From positions 124,001 through 188,000 of the forward strand of contig CALVMC010000001.1 in assembly GCA_944342015.1 (NCBI GenBank): a stretch of DNA of 64,000 nt. Direction: 5' to 3'. The DNA comes from an uncultured Clostridia bacterium. Lineage in GTDB: Bacteria; Bacillota; Clostridia; Christensenellales; CALVMC01. Below, piece by piece: positions 53,201-62,248 of this stretch. The notes below the pieces were generated by a model that was not told where the DNA came from, ran no database searches, and worked only from the letters and a program-made list of their open reading frames with translations. Position 1 is the stretch's first letter; each line of letters opens with the position of its first letter. The position numbers and the translations under genes are program-made.

Positions 53201-56200
53201 TAGATAAATGGAAAGGCCACTTATTTAATTGGTACAATACCGAAACTTTTGAAGTGCTGAAACCGAGATTTGTATCCAGCGTTGACAGTGCTAATTTTGT
53301 TGCCGCATTAATTACCGCAAAAGAGTTTTTAAGAAAGAAAGGTCAGTATGAGTATTATGAAATAATCAATCGAATGATAAATGAAACCGATTTGAGCGCT
53401 ATGTACGACGCTAATACGAAATTATTCAGAATAGGTTTTAACGAAGACGGCGGATATTACAGTGGAATGTATGATTTATTGGCTTCCGAATCGAGATTAT
53501 TATCGTATATATTTACGGCAATTTCAAAAAATACCGATAATTGGACACATCTTTCAAGACAATGTGTTTCACATCTTGGTAATACGCTTGTTTCATGGAG
53601 CGGAACGGCATTCGAATACTTTATGCCCGAACTGTTTTTGGATACTCCTAAAAAATCAATGCTTTACAATACTATGAATAATGTTTTAAAACTGCAATAT
53701 CGAAAAAAATGTAACGGAATATTCGGGATAGGAGAATCCTGTTATTATAAATTTGATTTAAATATGAATTATCAATACCGTGCTTTCGGTTTAAGGGTTC
53801 TGTCGTTGCGTTCGGAATTCGATAAGTGCGTTATTTCGCCTTACAGCAGTATACTTGCGTTAAGATATAATTCCGATAAAGTAATCGATAATATAAAAAA
53901 ACTTAAAGAATGCGGAATGTACGGAAAGTACGGATTCTACGAATCCATAGATTTAAGTAAAGGAAGAAATAAAATAGAAACTTATATGGCACATCATCAA
54001 GGAATGATATTGTGCGCCATAGCAAATTTTCTTAAAAAAGATTGTATAAAAAATTATTTTAATTCCGATTATGCAATAAATTCGTCAAAGTTGATTTTGA
54101 CTGAAAAACAGCCGGTTACAAGATTCGGGAAAAACGATAAGTCTGATTTTGTATATGAAGACGAAGTCGAAAGATATTCGGCAACATACAGGGGAATAAA
54201 ATCTTTTCCCAGAGCCAATATACTTTCAAACGGATTATATTCGGTGGTTTTAGATGACAGCGGATGCGGATATTCTTGCTTTGACGGCATTATGCTGAAT
54301 GTTTACGAAAATGATGAGTTTCAGAATTTCGGCAGTTTTATATATTTAAAGGATACGGAAAGCGGTAGAATTATAACACCCACATTTGCTCCGATAAGAG
54401 AAAATCCCAATGATTTCGGGTGCAGATTTTCCGATGAAGAAGTTTTGTTTGAAAATATTTCCGAAAATATTTCAATGAGCGTAAGTGTTCCTCCTTGTTT
54501 TAAAGGAGAGGTAAGAAAGATTAAAATATCGAATGACAGCGATAAAATTAAAAATTTCGAAATATTTTTTTATACCGATATTATTTTATCATCCGAAGAT
54601 GAACAGTATTCTCATAAGGTTTTTAAGAAAATGTTTATTAAAACCGAAAAATTAAAGGGAGGAGAAACCGTTGTTGCTGAAAAAAGAAGTCTTGACGGCT
54701 TAAATTCGGAATTTGCGTCTTTAACGGTAAAAAGTTTGGAAAACATTGAATTTGAAACAAACAGATTTAATTTTTTAGGAAGACTAAAAGATGAAAAATC
54801 TCCTGAATTCTTAATTAAAAATGAAAAGAAAAATACAAGTTTCGGAGACGTTCTCGAACCGTGTTTTGCGTTTAAAGGAAATTTAACCGTAGCGCCCGGC
54901 GGAAAATCGGAATTTTCTATTATAATGACAGGGAACAATGATAAGGATAAATTGTATTCCGATATAGCCGAAGCTTGTTCGGAAAATTTCGACGCTTATG
55001 CCGAAGAAGCAATAAAAATAAATTCCATTACTCAATCCGGAAAATTCATAAAATCATTGAGAGCAGGAAGAATCAAACAATATATTTTAACCGGAATGCT
55101 TTATTCAAGACACGAAAAAGAACAGCTTGCTTTGTATAAGGATAAAAGAAAAATGTTGAAATCGGTTCTCGGATTCGATATATGCAAGTATGTTTTATTT
55201 GATTACGCTTCAAGACTTGACGACGGTTTTGTTAAAGAATTACTCGGAGCTTGTGAGATTATAAAAAAATGTATTAAAAACTTTCAATTAGTTATAACTT
55301 ACAGTGAAGAAGAAGGTTATTATAAGGATATATATAAAAATTTAATAAACCTTATAGAAGAAACAGGTTGTAATCCCGAGGGCATAACGCTAATTAATAC
55401 AAAAGATTTACTGTCGGAAGAAGTCAATGCGGTTAATAAATGTGCGTTTTTGGAAATTCATAAAGACGGAGAATATTTGTATCCCAACATTAAAGGCGGT
55501 AAGAAGGATTTTAGCGGAGCAATCGAAGAAAGAGAGGTAAGAGGAAGGGTGGAATATCCTTCTGCAAAAGGCGGTTTTGTGGACGGCGGGTATGAAATCG
55601 ACAGTATTCCTTTATTGCCCTTTTCAAATGTTTTTTGTATGGAACACGGAGGGAGCGTGGTTACGGAGAACGGCGGAGGCTTCACTTATTTTGAAAATTC
55701 ACGGGAAAATAAATTCAGTCAGTGGAATAATGACCCTGTTAAAGATTATCCTTCCGAACAAGTCGTTATAACCGAAAAAAACAGGGTATGGCGAATAAAT
55801 AAAGGATACAATAAAGGAAAGACCCTTCATATGAGGGGAATAACTAACTTTTACAATAATATCAACGGCATATATTCCCGTATGTCCAAATATCACATTT
55901 TCGACGGAAAAGTTGCGGTTTACGAAGTGACGGTAACTAACAGCAGCTTTGAAAAAAGAAATATAGACTTGATATTTTCTTTTGATGCGGTTTTAAATTG
56001 GAGAAAAAACGATTTTGTCTATTTGACCGGAATAGGCGATATATTACAGGCGGAAAATATTTTAAACGGCAGCAAGGCTTTCGGACGAGTGTTTGAGGGA
56101 GAACTGATAACAAATATTTATAATATCAAAAGCAGGTATCACGGAAGCGAAGTTGCTTATTTCGATGAAAATAAAACTTACTCGAAACCTTCTTTTGCCG

Positions 56201-57792
56201 CACGTTATAATGTAACAATGGGAAAGGGAAATAAAAAGAAATTTTATTTTTTAATATCGGAAGATTATAATCTTATAAACAACATAACGCAAGAAGATAT
56301 CGAAAGGGAAAAAAATAATACCTTGAATTATTTCAATAATCTTAATAAGTTTAAAATTGATACCAAAAATAAAGGGTTGGATATAATTTTTAACGATTGG
56401 TTGATGTATCAGACAATAAGCAGCAGGTTTAACGGGCGATGCGGTTATTATCAGGCGGGCGGAGCTTACGGGTTCAGGGATCAGCTTCAAGATTGCTTGG
56501 CAATAATATACAGCGATACGGTGAAAGTAAAAAAACATATACTTCTTTGTGCTGCTCATCAATATGAAGAAGGAGACGTCATGCATTGGTGGCATCCCGA
56601 AAAATTCGGTGTAAGAACAAGAATTTCCGACGATAAGTTATTTCTGCCTTATGTTGTAGTTAATTATATTAAACACACAGGCGATTATTCTATTCTTGAA
56701 GATAAAATAGAATACTTGAAATCACTTCCGTTAAATTCAAACGAACATGCAAGATTGGAAATTCCCGAAACAAGCACGGAAAAATTTACATTGACCGATC
56801 ATATGCTAAAAGCATTGGACAATGCTTTAAAATTCGGCGAAAACGATTTATTGCTGATAGGTACGGGAGATTGGAATGACGGTTTTGATAATATAGGAAA
56901 AAACGGAAAAGGAGAAAGCATATGGCTTTCCATGTTTTGTTATGAGGTAATAAATGAAATTTTGCCTTATGTGTCATACGATAAAAAACCTTATTACATT
57001 GAGTGTGCGACGAGATTAAAAAAAGCGGTAAATAAATATTTTACGGGTGACAGATTCATCCGCTGTATTACCGACGAAGGAGAGATTTTAGGCCAGGAAA
57101 CTTCAATTGTCTGTAAAACGGATATTTTAACTCAGAGTTTTTCGGCTTTCAGCGATATTACCGATAACGAAAAAAGAGACATTGCTCTTGATACCGCCGA
57201 AAATCTCGTAGATTACGATAACGGTATAGTTAAGCTTTTGGATCCTCCGTTTAAGAGCAATAAATTTTACGGATATATTTCCTCTTATCCGGAGGGAGTA
57301 AGAGAGAACGGAGGTCAGTATACACACGCTGCGGTATGGTTTATAAGGGCCCTTTCCAAAGCCGGTTTTTCTGAAAAAGCCTATAACATTTTAAATTTGA
57401 TATTACCTTTTAACAAATGTTTAAAAAGTGAAGATTATGAAAAATACAAAGGAGAACCTTATGTTATTGCCGCCGATGTTTACACAAATAAAGATAATTA
57501 CGGAAGAATGGGTTGGAGTTGGTATACGGGAAGTGCGGCTTGGCTTTATAAGACTATTTTGGAAGATATTATCGGAATACGAATAGAGCAGAATTATCTT
57601 ATAATCGAACCTAAACTTCCGGAAAGTATAGGAAGTTGCAGTGTTGAATACAAATATAAAAATGCAGTTTATAAAATTAAAATCATAAAATGCGGTAGTG
57701 CAAAAACTATTATCGACAGAGTGGAGGCTCCCCACGGAAAAATTCCGCTTATCGATAAAAACAAGGTTTTCAATGTCGAGTATCGATTTTAG
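50266..57792 (+). CDS. Giant cyclic beta-1,2-glucan synthase-like protein (GT84 / glucoamylase-like / GH94)
   Basis: A 2508-residue multi-domain membrane protein of the NdvB/Cgs family. In order: N-terminal membrane segment and helical region (1-355); membrane segments (about 365-405); a glycosyltransferase domain with DAD near residue 555 and the QKRWERGD motif near 687; a second set of membrane segments (about 725-910); a glucoamylase-like domain (about 930-1290, with ATSPTNIGFSLL and AHHQGMILC); two beta-supersandwich regions (about 1340-1650 and 1800-2050); and a GH94 phosphorylase-type catalytic domain with GGAYGFRDQLQD (2064), HWWHPE (2106) and GTGDWNDG (about 2200). The family makes and cyclises beta-1,2-glucan from UDP-glucose; the GH94 part sets chain length. 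Shorter than proteobacterial forms (about 2800). RBS CGGAGG. No partner genes nearby. The exact product is inference. Confidence 0.87.
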   Translation: MLYGILIFLVLLLTFILFIELKSRKNIFPLAVAEKGNLISAVKSLALKSKSFEKAGYGIDISSIRKDITKGYRAITKKIRTKAEVYDFEKWLYENNYLLKKYICKSGLNEFKNLPHIKNQPRILAFARLIAEGLNYNLEYDKVKELIDAYNSITVLTYKELCMLKKAIIIALIIKAAEISSRSSTFLKNKEDANSGKVIKSKLTSQSYLYYLLKYDKRFKEKAESLSSVNIDNLEYEFTAKLVEYCVIIKSVINSISATENIFNYGIEKFSVIDKKLEELTSYKQADSLTKNSYLEKISDLSLKTGVNELYFSKKLSEFSLLKGEDISKLLFIYTKQTKEFIKDDKNLPLKAPDKLKVFYFISLNIIFAVIPAVITGLFAKNIIVSVICGLLAFIAFLKPSECIVIRFSPKKQRMPIPKMDYTCVPDDAKTMVVVSELISDINSFNKALEHLKKLHSVNCGKNINYALLCDLKPSDKEIADDDTLILEKFKNLTLPDDFSFFVRKRIKGENCYCGYERKRGAIMNLADLLINGNNDNFIFVKNNMTNPSYLILLDADNQLLPGSVISAVNTISHPLNKDYDLLVFNGRYDLSSENTPYSRKFKNETGFENYNNYSDYYYGRFRKSIYCGKCIIRLKSMYDKLEGVLPDGRILSHDIIEGAIMNTGLLRDKVYEDAPDTFVSDMSRQKRWERGDIQLLPYVFNKVKNKNGDKIKNTISGFYKYIIFSNAVNVLSLSAVWLMLCIALYMSDWVIAVSAFVSVTLPFLIQIIDKTISIKNVRVRYVLKDLTEIFFEYLYKLFMLPFFALRGVSTFFVTLTRMLITKKNLLQWKTYSFFQGKNKFAKHFFMILPSVIINAVIAVFSMNLWAALYSFVFIVVSILIYFAGKKDCDNFTVSESDKELLLETAQKTYRYFFDMYDGNSLICDNYQIKPMKGKRKATSPTNIGFSLLSEISACELGIISESVAIERIKKTIDTVLKLDKWKGHLFNWYNTETFEVLKPRFVSSVDSANFVAALITAKEFLRKKGQYEYYEIINRMINETDLSAMYDANTKLFRIGFNEDGGYYSGMYDLLASESRLLSYIFTAISKNTDNWTHLSRQCVSHLGNTLVSWSGTAFEYFMPELFLDTPKKSMLYNTMNNVLKLQYRKKCNGIFGIGESCYYKFDLNMNYQYRAFGLRVLSLRSEFDKCVISPYSSILALRYNSDKVIDNIKKLKECGMYGKYGFYESIDLSKGRNKIETYMAHHQGMILCAIANFLKKDCIKNYFNSDYAINSSKLILTEKQPVTRFGKNDKSDFVYEDEVERYSATYRGIKSFPRANILSNGLYSVVLDDSGCGYSCFDGIMLNVYENDEFQNFGSFIYLKDTESGRIITPTFAPIRENPNDFGCRFSDEEVLFENISENISMSVSVPPCFKGEVRKIKISNDSDKIKNFEIFFYTDIILSSEDEQYSHKVFKKMFIKTEKLKGGETVVAEKRSLDGLNSEFASLTVKSLENIEFETNRFNFLGRLKDEKSPEFLIKNEKKNTSFGDVLEPCFAFKGNLTVAPGGKSEFSIIMTGNNDKDKLYSDIAEACSENFDAYAEEAIKINSITQSGKFIKSLRAGRIKQYILTGMLYSRHEKEQLALYKDKRKMLKSVLGFDICKYVLFDYASRLDDGFVKELLGACEIIKKCIKNFQLVITYSEEEGYYKDIYKNLINLIEETGCNPEGITLINTKDLLSEEVNAVNKCAFLEIHKDGEYLYPNIKGGKKDFSGAIEEREVRGRVEYPSAKGGFVDGGYEIDSIPLLPFSNVFCMEHGGSVVTENGGGFTYFENSRENKFSQWNNDPVKDYPSEQVVITEKNRVWRINKGYNKGKTLHMRGITNFYNNINGIYSRMSKYHIFDGKVAVYEVTVTNSSFEKRNIDLIFSFDAVLNWRKNDFVYLTGIGDILQAENILNGSKAFGRVFEGELITNIYNIKSRYHGSEVAYFDENKTYSKPSFAARYNVTMGKGNKKKFYFLISEDYNLINNITQEDIEREKNNTLNYFNNLNKFKIDTKNKGLDIIFNDWLMYQTISSRFNGRCGYYQAGGAYGFRDQLQDCLAIIYSDTVKVKKHILLCAAHQYEEGDVMHWWHPEKFGVRTRISDDKLFLPYVVVNYIKHTGDYSILEDKIEYLKSLPLNSNEHARLEIPETSTEKFTLTDHMLKALDNALKFGENDLLLIGTGDWNDGFDNIGKNGKGESIWLSMFCYEVINEILPYVSYDKKPYYIECATRLKKAVNKYFTGDRFIRCITDEGEILGQETSIVCKTDILTQSFSAFSDITDNEKRDIALDTAENLVDYDNGIVKLLDPPFKSNKFYGYISSYPEGVRENGGQYTHAAVWFIRALSKAGFSEKAYNILNLILPFNKCLKSEDYEKYKGEPYVIAADVYTNKDNYGRMGWSWYTGSAAWLYKTILEDIIGIRIEQNYLIIEPKLPESIGSCSVEYKYKNAVYKIKIIKCGSAKTIIDRVEAPHGKIPLIDKNKVFNVEYRF

Positions 57793-57794
57793 AC

Positions 57795-57829
57795 AAAAAA
57801 CATATTGCATAATTGCAATGTGTTTTTTT
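57795..57829 (+). terminator. Terminator after the glucan synthase gene, overlapping the rarA promoter
   Basis: AAAAAACATATTGCA pairs with TGCAATGTGTTTTTT (one G-U pair) around loop TAAT, with the T run continuing. Its right arm contains the rarA -35. Confidence 0.82.
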
Positions 57830-57841
57830 ATATGTTATAAT
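57813..57841 (+). promoter_or_regulatory. Promoter of rarA
   Basis: TTGCAA (57813-57818), a 17-bp spacer and TATAAT (57836-57841). The ATG at 57855 is 13 bases on with a weak AAAAGG between, giving a very short leader. Confidence 0.75.
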
Positions 57842-57854
57842 TTAAAAGGTTATT

Positions 57855-59138
57855 ATGGATTTATTTGATTTAAGCGAAAACGCAAGCAGAAATGTGCCTC
57901 TTGCCGAAAAAATGCGTCCAAAAACACTTGATGAATTTATAGGTCAAGAGCATCTTTTAGGTAAAAATAATCTGCTCAGAAAGGCTATCGAAGAGGATAA
58001 ATTAGGTAGTTGTATTTTTTACGGCCCGCCGGGCGTCGGCAAAACCACTCTTGCAAATATAATCGCTTCTAACACAAAAGGGGATTTTATAAAACTTAAT
58101 GCCGTTTCCAGCGGCGTCGGGGACGCTAAGAAAGTTATAGAAAACGCCTTGGAACAAAAAAAACTTTTCGGTAAAAAAACATATCTTTTTTTGGACGAGT
58201 GCCATAGGTGGAGCAAGGCTCAGTCTGATTGCGTGCTCGGTGCAATAGAAAAAGGCGATATTATTTTTATCGGTTCAACTACCGAAAATCCATATGTCTC
58301 CATGACAAAAGCCATACTTTCAAGATGCAGAATATTCGAATTCAAAAAACTGAATCGGGAAGATATTAAAAAGGCGATAATCAATGCCTTAAATTCGGAA
58401 AAAGGTTTCAAAGATTACAATATAAAAATAGACGCTGACGCAGTTGATAAGCTTGTATGGATGTCTGACGGAGATGTCAGAAAAGCTTTAAACGGTCTTG
58501 AAAATGCCGTATTGACGGCGCCGCTTTCAAAAGACGGTTCAATAAATATAAATTCCGATATAATTGCAGAGAGTATGCAGGCTAAAAACTACGCAATCGA
58601 TGAAAGTTTATATTATGATATGTTAAGCGCTTTTTGTAAAAGTTTAAGAGGAAGCGATTCGGATGCGGCTGTTTATTGGTCAAGAAGAATGATTAAGGCG
58701 GGAATCGAACCTTTAATTATTGCAAGAAGATTAATCGCTCACTCCGCAGAAGATGTCGGAATGGCTGATCCTAACGCTTTGGTTATGGCTGTCAGTGCTT
58801 TTACGGCTCTTGAAAAATTAGGTCTTCCCGAAGGAGAAATACCTTTGACAACTGCAATAATTTATGTTTGCGAAGCTCCTAAATCAAATTCCACGGTAGT
58901 TGCAATCGCAAACGCCGACAGGGCTGTTGACGAATGTGAAAACGAAAGCGTTCCTTTATATCTATGCGATCAGAATTATAAAAGCGAAAAAATCAGCGGA
59001 TATAAATATCCGCACGACTTCGGCGGATATGTCGATCAGCAATATCTGCCTGACGGAGTAAAAGACAGGGAAATTTATATCCCTTTAAATAACGGTTTTG
59101 AAAAAAATATTATAAAGAAAAAATCTAAAAATAAATGA
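57855..59138 (+). CDS. rarA: Replication-associated recombination ATPase RarA (MgsA)
   Basis: A 427-residue AAA+ protein of the clamp-loader-like RarA/WRNIP1 family. MRPKTLDEFIGQEHLLG precedes Walker A GPPGVGKT (57-64); Walker B is LFLDECHRW, followed by a sensor 1 region (GSTTENP). The C-terminal tetramerisation part has YPHDFGGYVDQQYLP. It acts at stalled replication forks. Confidence 0.95.
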   Translation: MDLFDLSENASRNVPLAEKMRPKTLDEFIGQEHLLGKNNLLRKAIEEDKLGSCIFYGPPGVGKTTLANIIASNTKGDFIKLNAVSSGVGDAKKVIENALEQKKLFGKKTYLFLDECHRWSKAQSDCVLGAIEKGDIIFIGSTTENPYVSMTKAILSRCRIFEFKKLNREDIKKAIINALNSEKGFKDYNIKIDADAVDKLVWMSDGDVRKALNGLENAVLTAPLSKDGSININSDIIAESMQAKNYAIDESLYYDMLSAFCKSLRGSDSDAAVYWSRRMIKAGIEPLIIARRLIAHSAEDVGMADPNALVMAVSAFTALEKLGLPEGEIPLTTAIIYVCEAPKSNSTVVAIANADRAVDECENESVPLYLCDQNYKSEKISGYKYPHDFGGYVDQQYLPDGVKDREIYIPLNNGFEKNIIKKKSKNK

Positions 59139-59169
59139 ATAATAATACAATGAAAATTAAAGGTTTAGT

Positions 59170-59898
59170 ATGCTGACAATAGATAATTTGACAAAAAAAT
59201 ACTTAAAGTCCGATGTTAAAGCTGTGGACGGATTATCTCTGGAAATCGAAAACGGTGAAATTTTCGGTTTTTTAGGGCCTAACGGTGCGGGTAAATCCAC
59301 GACTATAAAATGTCTAACGGGAATACTTCCTTTTTCCGAAGGAGACATAAAGCTTGACGGCGTATCTTTATTAAAAAACCCTATTGAAGTAAAAATGAAT
59401 ATAGGTTATGTTCCTGACACTCATGATTTTTATGAAAGATTGACGGGCGCAGAATATATTAATTTTATGGCTAATGTTTACGGAGTCAATGAAAATGACA
59501 GAAAAAACCGTTTCGATAAATATGTTTCAATGTTTCGGTTAAACGATGCGATAAACGATTATATAAAATCTTATTCACACGGAATGAGACAAAAAATAAG
59601 TATTATAGGGGCGCTCATTCATAATCCCAAGTTATGGGTTTTAGACGAGCCTTTAACCGGACTTGATCCGCAGTCGGCTTTCGATTTAAAGGAACTTATG
59701 AAACAGCATTGTGCTGAGGGCAATTCTGTTTTCTTTTCTTCGCATGTGCTTGAAGTGGTCGAAAAAATCTGCGACAGGGTAGCTATAATAAATAAAGGTA
59801 AGCTGGTTACCGTTTGCGACATTAATGAGTTGAAAGAAAAAAGGGAAGATCTGTCTCTTGAAGAACTTTTCCTGTCTTTAACGGGAGAAAGTCAATGA
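59170..59898 (+). CDS. ABC transporter ATP-binding protein
   Basis: A 242-residue ATPase with Walker A GPNGAGKS (36-43), a signature of the SHGMRQK type, and Walker B with LWVLDEPLTGLDP. It resembles single-domain exporter ATPases of the drug/Ecs type. Overlaps the following permease gene by four bases. Its substrate is not evident. Confidence 0.92.
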   Translation: MLTIDNLTKKYLKSDVKAVDGLSLEIENGEIFGFLGPNGAGKSTTIKCLTGILPFSEGDIKLDGVSLLKNPIEVKMNIGYVPDTHDFYERLTGAEYINFMANVYGVNENDRKNRFDKYVSMFRLNDAINDYIKSYSHGMRQKISIIGALIHNPKLWVLDEPLTGLDPQSAFDLKELMKQHCAEGNSVFFSSHVLEVVEKICDRVAIINKGKLVTVCDINELKEKREDLSLEELFLSLTGESQ

Positions 59899-61637
59899 CA
59901 TTTAAAAATTATCTTGCCTTAATTAAAATTTTAATAAAAAATCAGTACGGAATAAAGTTCGGGAAAAAGACCGAATCAAAGCCGCTATATCCCGTCGAGA
60001 GCAATTCAAAAAAACAGGTAAATAAAAAATTGCTTGGTATAATAGGTGCGATTGTGCTCACCGGTATTATACTTTTTTATATTATTTCTATAAGCGTGAT
60101 GCTTGTACCGGCATTTGCCTTAAACGGTCTTTTGACTTCTTTAATCAATATTGTAGTTACGGCAGTACAGTTGATTATATTGTTTTTCGGAACGGTTTAT
60201 ATGTTGCCGTATTTATTTTTCTCAAAAGATTCGGAATTTTTACAGAGTTTGCCTTTAAAAAAATCGGTTGTATTTATGGCAAAATTTACTATGGTTTATA
60301 TTAATGAATTATTGATTTCCGTTGTGATTTTGTTGCCTTTTCTTATTACGGTAGGTGTTGTATCTGCTTTGAACGGTATTTTTATTCCGATAGTATTTTA
60401 TATTAATGCACTTATTATAATAATTTTTTCTCCGATGTTGCCTTTGGCGGTAGTTTCTATTATTTCTTATCCTTTTATATATGTAATTAATGCGTTAAAG
60501 AATAAACCTTTAATTTCTACCGTTATATCGACATTGTTTACCATTATGTTTTTTGTTCCGGTTTTCTTCTTGTCTTACGGATTAAATTCTGCCTTTTCAT
60601 TTGAAGTTGCGGAAAAATTTGTTATTAACGAAAATTTAAAGGAAGTATTAAACTGGTTTCATAATTACATGTATCCTAATAATGTGATTTGCAATTCAAT
60701 GTTGCTGGAAAGCGGAATAGAGGGATATTTTATAGCTTTAATTATTTATTTCGGATTTGTATTGGGGTTTGCTTTACTTTCGATATTTATCTCTTCGTTT
60801 TTATACGGAAAAGCGTTATCTTTGAATATAGAAGGGGCAAAGGGCAAAAAGAAATCAATAAAAAAGGAGAAGGAACTTAAAGTTTCAAAAAACCCCATAT
60901 TAAATCTTGCGCAATACAATCTGAAATCGATTTTCAAAGAACCGATATTTGCAATGAATATATTAAGCATGCCGATAATGAATATAATTGTTATATCTTT
61001 TTTCTGTTGGGTTTTTACCCGGCAAACCGGTTCGGTAAGCGAAATGGGGGACTATTTCGACTTTAATTTTCTAACTCTCGGTATGTGTATTTATATATTA
61101 TCGTTGACTTTATCGACAGGCAATTATCTTGCGGTCACGCCTGCCTCCATTGAAGGTAAAAATTTCTATCTTATAAAAACTCTGCCGATATCTTACGGTG
61201 ATTTTGTTAAAAGTAAATTGATTTTAGCCGACGGGCTTTCGACGGTAACCGTAATCCTTGCCTCTGTTCCTTTGTGGTGTTTAGGCGGGCAAAATGTTCT
61301 TAATTCGATTTTGTTCCCGATCGTTTTGATATTTTATGCTTTGGGTATAAACAGGTTCGGTTTATATTTTGATTTTAAAAACCCGAGACTTAATTGGAGT
61401 AATTATTCCGAATTCAAAAAAAGCGGTTTAAAACTTTGGAGACAAATGTTGGTGGGAATTGCCGTTCCTGTTATTTCCCTTATATGTTGCAGTTTTCTTT
61501 CGGCGGTTAAAATGCATTATGCTTTAAAAAGTTTAATTGTTTTTCTGCCTTTCGTAATATTAAGTGCGATATTATTTTTTATATTTAACGGAAAGGTCAA
61601 AAACGATGTTCCTGTTTTTATAAAAAATACGGAGTAA
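59895..61637 (+). CDS. ABC transporter permease-like membrane protein
   Basis: A 580-residue membrane protein with about twelve hydrophobic segments in two halves, separated by a charged Lys-rich stretch (GAKGKKKSIKKEKELK, about residue 312-330). Layout fits large permeases of two-gene ABC exporters in Firmicutes. The gene begins in the ATGA overlap with the ATPase gene. No specific family name can be given. Confidence 0.82.
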   Translation: MTFKNYLALIKILIKNQYGIKFGKKTESKPLYPVESNSKKQVNKKLLGIIGAIVLTGIILFYIISISVMLVPAFALNGLLTSLINIVVTAVQLIILFFGTVYMLPYLFFSKDSEFLQSLPLKKSVVFMAKFTMVYINELLISVVILLPFLITVGVVSALNGIFIPIVFYINALIIIIFSPMLPLAVVSIISYPFIYVINALKNKPLISTVISTLFTIMFFVPVFFLSYGLNSAFSFEVAEKFVINENLKEVLNWFHNYMYPNNVICNSMLLESGIEGYFIALIIYFGFVLGFALLSIFISSFLYGKALSLNIEGAKGKKKSIKKEKELKVSKNPILNLAQYNLKSIFKEPIFAMNILSMPIMNIIVISFFCWVFTRQTGSVSEMGDYFDFNFLTLGMCIYILSLTLSTGNYLAVTPASIEGKNFYLIKTLPISYGDFVKSKLILADGLSTVTVILASVPLWCLGGQNVLNSILFPIVLIFYALGINRFGLYFDFKNPRLNWSNYSEFKKSGLKLWRQMLVGIAVPVISLICCSFLSAVKMHYALKSLIVFLPFVILSAILFFIFNGKVKNDVPVFIKNTE

Positions 61638-61807
61638 ACGATTTTATGATAAGAATTATAAAAAATCGTTTAAAATATAAAACTTACAGTTGATTTTTTG
61701 TGCTAAATTTAAAAAATTTATAGACGATATTAAATCGATTATTTGAAAACTGCGGTATGCGATAAGATTTAAAAATTTTTAAATGCGGCGGTTAAAAGAG
61801 GGTAATT

Positions 61808-62224
61808 ATGAGAAAAATGGGAATAGATTTAGGTGATGTCCGTATAGGAATAGCTTTAAGCGACGCTATGCAAATTATTGCATCAGCTTATGAAACATAC
61901 AAAAGAGTTAACGATGAAGTTGACTTAAAGCATATAAATGATATAATATCCGAGAAGGAAGTCGATACCGTAGTTATAGGCTATCCTGTAAATATGGACG
62001 GAAGCATAGGAAACAGAGCAAAAAAAGCCGAAGAATTTGCAAAAAAGTTGGAAAATTTCTGCAAAATAAAAGTAGTTTTGCAAGATGAAAGATTAAGCAC
62101 CGTTTCGGCTCAAAAACTTTTAATAAATTCTGATGTAAGAAGGGAAAAACGCAAAGAAGTCGTCGACAAAATAGCTTCCGCAATTATTTTGCAAACATAT
62201 CTCGATACCAATCGAAGACTGTAA
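61808..62224 (+). CDS. ruvX: Holliday junction resolvase-like / pre-16S rRNA nuclease RuvX (YqgF)
   Basis: A 138-residue RNase H-fold protein. MGIDLGDVRIGIALSD carries the first catalytic aspartate; VVIGYPVNMDGS, QDERLSTV and the C-terminal DKIASAIILQTYL follow. YqgF matures the 5' end of 16S rRNA in E. coli. RBS GAGGG. The 170 bases upstream are AT-rich with a weak ACGATTTT/AAAATCGT inverted repeat after the permease gene. Confidence 0.93.
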   Translation: MRKMGIDLGDVRIGIALSDAMQIIASAYETYKRVNDEVDLKHINDIISEKEVDTVVIGYPVNMDGSIGNRAKKAEEFAKKLENFCKIKVVLQDERLSTVSAQKLLINSDVRREKRKEVVDKIASAIILQTYLDTNRRL

Positions 62225-62248
62225 CCGTAAAGCAAAGGAGGAAAACAT

